Assembly (NCBI GenBank): GCA_002496725.1
Contig: DALI01000055.1
Coordinates: 1 to 17,452 of the forward strand
DNA from: Euryarchaeota archaeon UBA181
Lineage (GTDB): Archaea; Thermoplasmatota; Poseidoniia; Poseidoniales; Thalassarchaeaceae
Direction: 5' to 3'
DNA length: 17,452 bases
Positions 12,925-17,452 of this stretch are shown here, in pieces (the stretch's first letter is position 1; every line of letters begins with the position of its first letter). The translations under genes were made by a program, and so were the position numbers. The notes under the pieces were generated by a model. That model saw only the letters and a program-made list of their open reading frames with translations, was not told where the DNA came from and ran no database searches.

Positions 12925-15063
12925 ATGCGTATAACCGTAGTGCAGGGAATGTGTTCGGGCATAGGTAATATGTTACTTCGCATTAGCAAACCTGTGAATA
13001 TACGCTTGGGGGCCTCCTTAGTTTTTATTTTCCTCGTTTGTATCGTAATCTCAGATAGTAAAACAGTGGAGCTAGAATTTCAAGAATCGTCATCAGTTAG
13101 CGAGGGTGAAATCTCATTTGGAGTGAATTCTGGCTCTATTTTTGATATAGACCCAGACTCAAGCATAGGGGTCAATGTCAATTTCAGTAGTAGTTTAAAC
13201 ACCGATATGGATGTCATTGTTAGGATAGACTCGCCATCAGAATGGGAAATTAGTTGGGACAAGGGAACTTCACCTGAAATTGGATATGGATATACCATCA
13301 CCCCTGCACAGACAATCTGGATTCAATTTTCTGTTTCATCCCCCCCTGTGATCGGAGGTATGCCATTGGCTCTCTCTTTACATGAAGTTAGTATGTCAAT
13401 TGTTTCGGATCAGGGTTACGTAGTTGATTGGTATAATTTCTCCCTGAGATATGGTTATTTCGAGGGTGTTGAAATAGTCCAAGGAGGTGGGCTTTCTTCC
13501 ATAGTTCCTGGCGGGACTGTGACATTGGAGACTGTAGTCAAAAATACTGGAAACAGCATTAGAAGCCTCGAAATTGAGATTGTCCCACTGGGAAATGACG
13601 GGGTCCCCCTCTTGGAACCAAGTAGCTTCTTCTCCATCGATAACTGGAGCGCGTCGATAATTGAGAGATGGAGAATAGATGACTTGGCCCCTAATTCAAC
13701 TGGCGTTGCCATGATACAGATATTCTCGCCGGGAGACGTAGATGGGGCCTTGGACTTAGAAATTCGAATCTGGAGTCCTGCCTCCATAGAACAGATTTCT
13801 ACCATTGGCCACACAGTGAATATTGTGCCAAGAGTGGGTGGTTCGATATCTATTTCAGAAGACGAATGTACATCTGGTGATACAATCCCCGGCTCATACT
13901 GCAAAGTAGATTTTATTCTAACAAACACAGGAGATAGCATGTCACTGATGGATTTGGATGTTCTAGAGATTCCTAATTGGGCATCGCTTAGTTTGGACCC
14001 TAGTAGCGTAGAATTACAGGCTGGCGAGTCTTCTGAAGTAATATCATTATTTTGCTACGTTAATGAGGGGGCAGTGTCTGACCTTACTGGCCAGATTGTG
14101 ATCCAGCTGATGATAGGAAATTGGTCTCCTGGGTATATCTCATTTGAAATTAATTCTGGATCTCTCTTTTCATGGACTTTGAATGGCACGCATTTGATTG
14201 ATGGAATAAATAATCTATCTGCTACTTGGATTATGACCAATATGGGCAATGGAATTGATGGTTTTACAGCATCAATTGACTCGAGTGTGGTCACTGATTT
14301 CGGAATTTCCACCCCTGAGTCTTTCTACTCACTAATTGTCTCAGAATCCGATAGGTCACTAGAGATATACCCCGTTAGCCCTAATGAAACGGTGACAATC
14401 ACGGGATGGATGTTGGTTCCTGCTTCAGCACCCTCGGAGATGATTGCTAACTTAACTGTGGAAATAAGATCCATTATGGATCCGAGTATAATTTTTATTG
14501 ATTTCATACCTGTTACAATCGAGGGGGAATTACCACCAGATGGCGAAAGTGATGATAGAGAGAGTTTCAGAGACTTGGCAATACCCGTGATTAATGCTTG
14601 GTTCGAACCTGTGATGATAGCAATTGTATCAATATTAGGCATAATGGGAATTAGGTTTGCAATCAATAAAAAAAGGCCGAGAGAGATTGATAATTTACCA
14701 TTGGAAGAGGGAAATTGGATGACAAAGTTTGCAAGAACAGAAAGGGTGACCAGTGAAGTCATTGACAGTCCCGAAGTCAGAAGCGGGGATTTTGAGAAAG
14801 ATTTCTTTGGAAAGGAAGGGAGGCCTATACGTAATGAAGAGAAAATATTGGATAAGGAAATAGTTGGTAACGCCAATGTAATTCTCGACGAATCGAAGGA
14901 AGAATCGGATCTTGATGAGGCCATCAGAATTGCTGATTTTTTAGAAGAGCAAGATATGCTTCATCCAGACAATGTCATTCTCGATATTGGAGATGAAAAG
15001 GCATATTCGGGCGGAAATGACAGTGAGAATCAAGACCCTTCTGATTTTGAACTGGAACTGTGA
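12925..15063 (+). CDS. Large surface-exposed membrane protein with CARDB/NEW3-like Ig repeats and acidic cytoplasmic tail
   Basis: 712 residues; no named family recognised. A hydrophobic segment (about 28-43, LGASLVFIFLVCIVI) acts as signal or anchor. The outside part (about 45-545) is rich in Ser, Asn and acidic residues and looks like consecutive Ig-type beta-sandwiches: VKNTGNSIRSLEIEI (near 205-220) and LTNTGDSMSLMDLDV are the typical N-x-G-[ND]-x strands of CARDB/NEW3 domains. One domain has a cysteine pair (ECTSGDTIPGSYC). A second span (about 560-579, PVMIAIVSILGIMGIRF) is followed by a ~130-residue tail very rich in Glu and Asp. The topology matches the giant protease on the other strand, but no catalytic domain is seen and the Trp-rich end is missing. 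Start is uncertain: ATG 12925, 12949 or 12970. Its last 4 nt overlap the start of rnhB, so the two are translationally coupled. Confidence 0.8.
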   Translation: MRITVVQGMCSGIGNMLLRISKPVNIRLGASLVFIFLVCIVISDSKTVELEFQESSSVSEGEISFGVNSGSIFDIDPDSSIGVNVNFSSSLNTDMDVIVRIDSPSEWEISWDKGTSPEIGYGYTITPAQTIWIQFSVSSPPVIGGMPLALSLHEVSMSIVSDQGYVVDWYNFSLRYGYFEGVEIVQGGGLSSIVPGGTVTLETVVKNTGNSIRSLEIEIVPLGNDGVPLLEPSSFFSIDNWSASIIERWRIDDLAPNSTGVAMIQIFSPGDVDGALDLEIRIWSPASIEQISTIGHTVNIVPRVGGSISISEDECTSGDTIPGSYCKVDFILTNTGDSMSLMDLDVLEIPNWASLSLDPSSVELQAGESSEVISLFCYVNEGAVSDLTGQIVIQLMIGNWSPGYISFEINSGSLFSWTLNGTHLIDGINNLSATWIMTNMGNGIDGFTASIDSSVVTDFGISTPESFYSLIVSESDRSLEIYPVSPNETVTITGWMLVPASAPSEMIANLTVEIRSIMDPSIIFIDFIPVTIEGELPPDGESDDRESFRDLAIPVINAWFEPVMIAIVSILGIMGIRFAINKKRPREIDNLPLEEGNWMTKFARTERVTSEVIDSPEVRSGDFEKDFFGKEGRPIRNEEKILDKEIVGNANVILDESKEESDLDEAIRIADFLEEQDMLHPDNVILDIGDEKAYSGGNDSENQDPSDFELEL

Positions 15064-15812
15064 GTGAGTACGCCATTGGGGTCGATGAGGCTGGCAGGGG
15101 CCCAGTCATCGGACCACTAGTTGTTTGTGCACTATCAATCCCAATAGATGACTATGCGACACTAAGAGAAATGGGGGTGAAAGATTCTAAACTTCTTTCA
15201 AAGATGAGAAGGGCTAAGATATTTGAACAAATTAAAGGTGCGGTCAAAGAGAGAAATTGGGGTCTTGGGATAGTAGTTTGTGAGCCATCCATGATTGATT
15301 ATAATAGCATTGAATCTAATCTAAACATGTTAGAAGTAGAGTTGTTCACTGAAGCGATACGTGCTACTCAATCTCAAAACAAAAAGGGGACTATTTTTCT
15401 CGATGCATGTGATGTCAACAGTAAAAGATTCGGTCGCAACGTTGAATCATTATTGAGTCATGACTGGTCGAATTGGAGAATTGAGTCTGAGCATGGCATG
15501 GATGCTTCTGATGAATTAACTGGAGCTTCTAGCATAGTTGCAAAGGTGATCAGAGACTCTGCAATTATTGAGTTGTCAAGAGAGATTGGTTTAGATCTTG
15601 GCTCAGGATACCCCTCGGACCCAGTAACAAAGGCAGCAGTAGCCGATCTAATTTCGGGGGAAGTCCCCCATGATTGCCTAAGATGGACATGGTCCACTGT
15701 TGGAAACGCCTGGAAAAGTACTCACGGAACTCCAGTGCCAATAAGAACGCAAAGAGGCGTAATCTCTTCCCAAAGCGATCTTCGGCTATGGATGGACGGC
15801 AATCACAAATAG
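15060..15812 (+). CDS. rnhB: Ribonuclease HII
   Basis: 250 residues. It cuts RNA in RNA-DNA hybrids and at single ribonucleotides in DNA. Active-site acids are D9 and E10 in VDEAGRGP, D115 in FLDACDVN and D148 in SEHGMDAS, followed by the family helix GASSIVAKVIRD (155-166). The substrate-binding VKDSKLLS (40-47) is present. The protein is longer than the usual 200-230 residues; the extra C-terminal piece (about 222-250) has no motif I know. Start is GTG 15060, overlapping the TGA stop of the surface-protein gene in GTGA. The DNA-repair role has no evident link with its neighbours; the overlap shows only coupled expression. Confidence 0.95.
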   Translation: MSEYAIGVDEAGRGPVIGPLVVCALSIPIDDYATLREMGVKDSKLLSKMRRAKIFEQIKGAVKERNWGLGIVVCEPSMIDYNSIESNLNMLEVELFTEAIRATQSQNKKGTIFLDACDVNSKRFGRNVESLLSHDWSNWRIESEHGMDASDELTGASSIVAKVIRDSAIIELSREIGLDLGSGYPSDPVTKAAVADLISGEVPHDCLRWTWSTVGNAWKSTHGTPVPIRTQRGVISSQSDLRLWMDGNHK

Positions 15813-15814
15813 GG

Positions 15815-17452
15815 ATGGCCAGTAGCACTAGTACGATGGCTGATAAAGAAGCGTTTGGGCCAGAGGTCGTCTCTGCGATTCGTAAGTATGCCCTACAGAA
15901 TGCGGTTGAATACAATGGCTCTGGGAAATCAGGAAGTGTTTTGGGAAGACTTCTGTCAGAGTTTCCTGAATTAAGAAATGATGCAAAGGTATTGGTTCCA
16001 ATTATCTCAGAGCATGTGGATGAGGCTAATGGAATCGCTAAGACATTCGGCCTAGAGAGAGTAAGGGAGATTTTGAAGGAGAGCAATCCTGAAGCCTTGA
16101 ATCGTGAAAAACAGAAGAAGAGAGTGGGGCTTCCTGAATTACAGACCAATGTAGGGGAAGATGTGATACTAAGATTTGCTCCGAATCCAAATGGGCCACT
16201 TTCAATCGGGCACTCCAGGGGTGTTGTGATAAATTCTGAGTTCGCTAAGAAGTACTCCGGCAAGGTAATTCTTAGATTCGATGACACTGACACCAAGGTA
16301 AAGCCCCCAATTATTTCAGCATACTCGATAATCGAAGAAGAATTCGAGTGGATCTCCGGCAGAAAGCCAGATTTAGTAATTAGAGCTAGTTCTAGAATGG
16401 ATATTTATCTTAGCTTTGCTGAAGAAATGATTTCGAGGGGAATTTGTTATGTTTGCAGGTGCAAGGCTTCTGAATTTAAGCAACTTAGAGATGCTAAGGA
16501 TGCTTGTCCATGCAGAGAAAGGGAAGTTACTGAAAATTTACATGATTGGAGGGGGATGCTTGAGGGGGAGATAGGAGAGGGAGAGGGGGTCGTGAGGGTA
16601 AAAACCAGCCTAGACCTCCCCAATCCAGCCCTCAGGGATTGGCCTGCCCTGAGAGTACAGCATACAGCGCATCCGCTCGTTGGAGATAAATACAGGGTTT
16701 GGCCATTACTTGATTTCCAGAGTGCCATTGAAGATCACTTACAGGGGGTAACGCATATAGTCCGTGGCAAAGACTTGATGGATAGTACTAGGAAACAGAC
16801 CCTGCTGTATGATCATCTGGGTTGGACATACCCAGAGACACTTTATTGGGGGAGAGTGAAACTACTGGATTTTGGTAGTTTCTCGACATCTTCAATGAGG
16901 GAGTCGATAGAGAAGGGGGAATTTTCTGGTTGGGATGACCCTAGATTACCCACTGTTTCTGCTTTGAAGCGTCGGGGTTTTTCTGCTGATGCCCTTAGAG
17001 ATTTTTGGATAGAGCTTGGACTGACACAAAAGGATATTTCCATCCCAATGCAGAGCATAGAGGCGAAGAACTCCAAGCTAATTGATAAGCATGCGGAAAG
17101 AAGGTCTTTCGTCAAGGAACCAAGGGAATTGAGGCTTGTTTATCCCGAAGGAGCTTCTAGTGAACTGTTTGAGAATATTAGAATAATGAAACACCCGGAA
17201 TTTCCTGAAATGGGACATAGGGAGTGGAATATGAGTCAAAATAGATTGTTCATATCCAATGATGATTATTCCGAAGGTAAAAAACGACTGAAGGACTTTG
17301 CAGATGTTGAGATTAAGGGAGAAGAGGCCATATTTATCTCGGAAGAAAAAAAAGGAGGTTTACCTGTTATTCATTGGATTTCATCAGATAATAATTCCAA
17401 AGCCAAGATGCTGATTCCTGATGGTTCAGATATAAGATATGAGATAGGACTG
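15815..17452 (+). CDS. gltX: Glutamate--tRNA ligase, archaeal type (3' end outside window)
   Basis: The reading frame stays open for 546 codons to the last base of the window, so the C-terminus is missing. A helical N-terminal region (about 10-110) precedes the class I catalytic domain: FAPNPNGPLSIGHSRG (121-136) contains the HIGH-type motif as IGHS, RFDDTDT (154-160) is characteristic of GluRS/GlnRS, and CRC plus CPC (214-216, 231-233) fits the zinc site. The second class I motif appears as FSTSSM (356-361), and GWDDPRLPT shortly after is the archaeal/eukaryotic-type GluRS signature. Archaeal enzymes of this kind usually charge both tRNA-Glu and tRNA-Gln, the latter being corrected by GatDE. 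ATG 15815 is 2 nt after the rnhB stop; an in-frame ATG at 15836 is the alternative. It is the last visible gene of the operon. Confidence 0.95.
   Translation, partial: MASSTSTMADKEAFGPEVVSAIRKYALQNAVEYNGSGKSGSVLGRLLSEFPELRNDAKVLVPIISEHVDEANGIAKTFGLERVREILKESNPEALNREKQKKRVGLPELQTNVGEDVILRFAPNPNGPLSIGHSRGVVINSEFAKKYSGKVILRFDDTDTKVKPPIISAYSIIEEEFEWISGRKPDLVIRASSRMDIYLSFAEEMISRGICYVCRCKASEFKQLRDAKDACPCREREVTENLHDWRGMLEGEIGEGEGVVRVKTSLDLPNPALRDWPALRVQHTAHPLVGDKYRVWPLLDFQSAIEDHLQGVTHIVRGKDLMDSTRKQTLLYDHLGWTYPETLYWGRVKLLDFGSFSTSSMRESIEKGEFSGWDDPRLPTVSALKRRGFSADALRDFWIELGLTQKDISIPMQSIEAKNSKLIDKHAERRSFVKEPRELRLVYPEGASSELFENIRIMKHPEFPEMGHREWNMSQNRLFISNDDYSEGKKRLKDFADVEIKGEEAIFISEEKKGGLPVIHWISSDNNSKAKMLIPDGSDIRYEIGL

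Noticed and set aside
14325..14924. A 199-codon minus-strand frame opposite the surface-protein gene
   Set aside because: Low-complexity Ser/Ile/Leu-rich product that follows from the codon use of the plus-strand gene.
15565..16296. A 243-codon minus-strand frame spanning the rnhB-gltX junction
   Set aside because: It crosses two well-supported genes on the opposite strand and has no recognisable content.
1..17452. CRISPR arrays, insertion sequences, tRNA genes, integrase sites or phage genes
   Set aside because: No spaced direct repeats, transposase or integrase motifs, or tRNA T-loop/anticodon patterns were seen. The window looks like ordinary chromosome with two large surface-protein genes.

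Overview
The window looks like a chromosomal piece of a marine euryarchaeon, most likely Marine Group II (Candidatus Poseidoniales) or a close Thermoplasmatota relative. The archaeal markers are an Rpr2/Rpp21-type RNase P protein, a stand-alone YhbY RNA-binding protein, a type II (archaeal) GAPDH, an archaeal-type PheT, an archaeal-type GluRS, TATA-like boxes ahead of transcription units and frequent GTG/TTG starts. The lineage within archaea is inferred from two very large secreted/anchored Ig-like surface proteins and a Trp-rich cytoplasmic tail on one of them. No taxonomic search was run.

Layout. Positions 1-210 hold no convincing protein gene but several consecutive hairpins whose wobble pairs fit a minus-strand RNA, preceded by a TATA-like box; the 3' end is cut by the window edge. 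Then, all on the minus strand (listed left to right, so transcribed in the opposite order): a small zinc-ribbon protein with a repeated short motif (233-604), an ArsB/NhaD-type ion transporter (705-2246), YhbY (2308-2589), RNase P protein 4 (2582-2899), adenylate kinase (2900-3562), a 1580-residue membrane-anchored subtilisin-family protease (3587-8329) and type II GAPDH (8434-9474). Protease, adk, rnp4 and yhbY are close-packed (24-nt gap, 0-nt gap, 8-nt overlap) and could be one transcript; the transporter and the protease each have their own TATA-like box.

A divergent promoter region of about 70-130 nt (between 9474 and 9603) separates this block from a plus-strand operon: a GXGXG beta-helix protein (9603-11150), pheT (11160-12914), a 712-residue Ig-like membrane protein (12925-15063), rnhB (15060-15812) and gltX (15815 to the window end, truncated). 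Gaps are 9, 10, -4 and 2 nt, so these five are almost certainly co-transcribed.

How it fits together. Most genes are housekeeping: RNA processing and translation (rnp4, yhbY, pheT, gltX), DNA repair/replication (rnhB), nucleotide balance (adk) and central carbon metabolism (GAPDH). Embedded among them are two large surface proteins, one a predicted protease. The points most worth following are the unassigned structured RNA at the left edge, the control elements at the protease promoter and start codon, the protease's Glu in place of the usual oxyanion-hole Asn, the repeated motif in the zinc-ribbon protein, and the GXGXG protein with an unrecognised C-terminal half.
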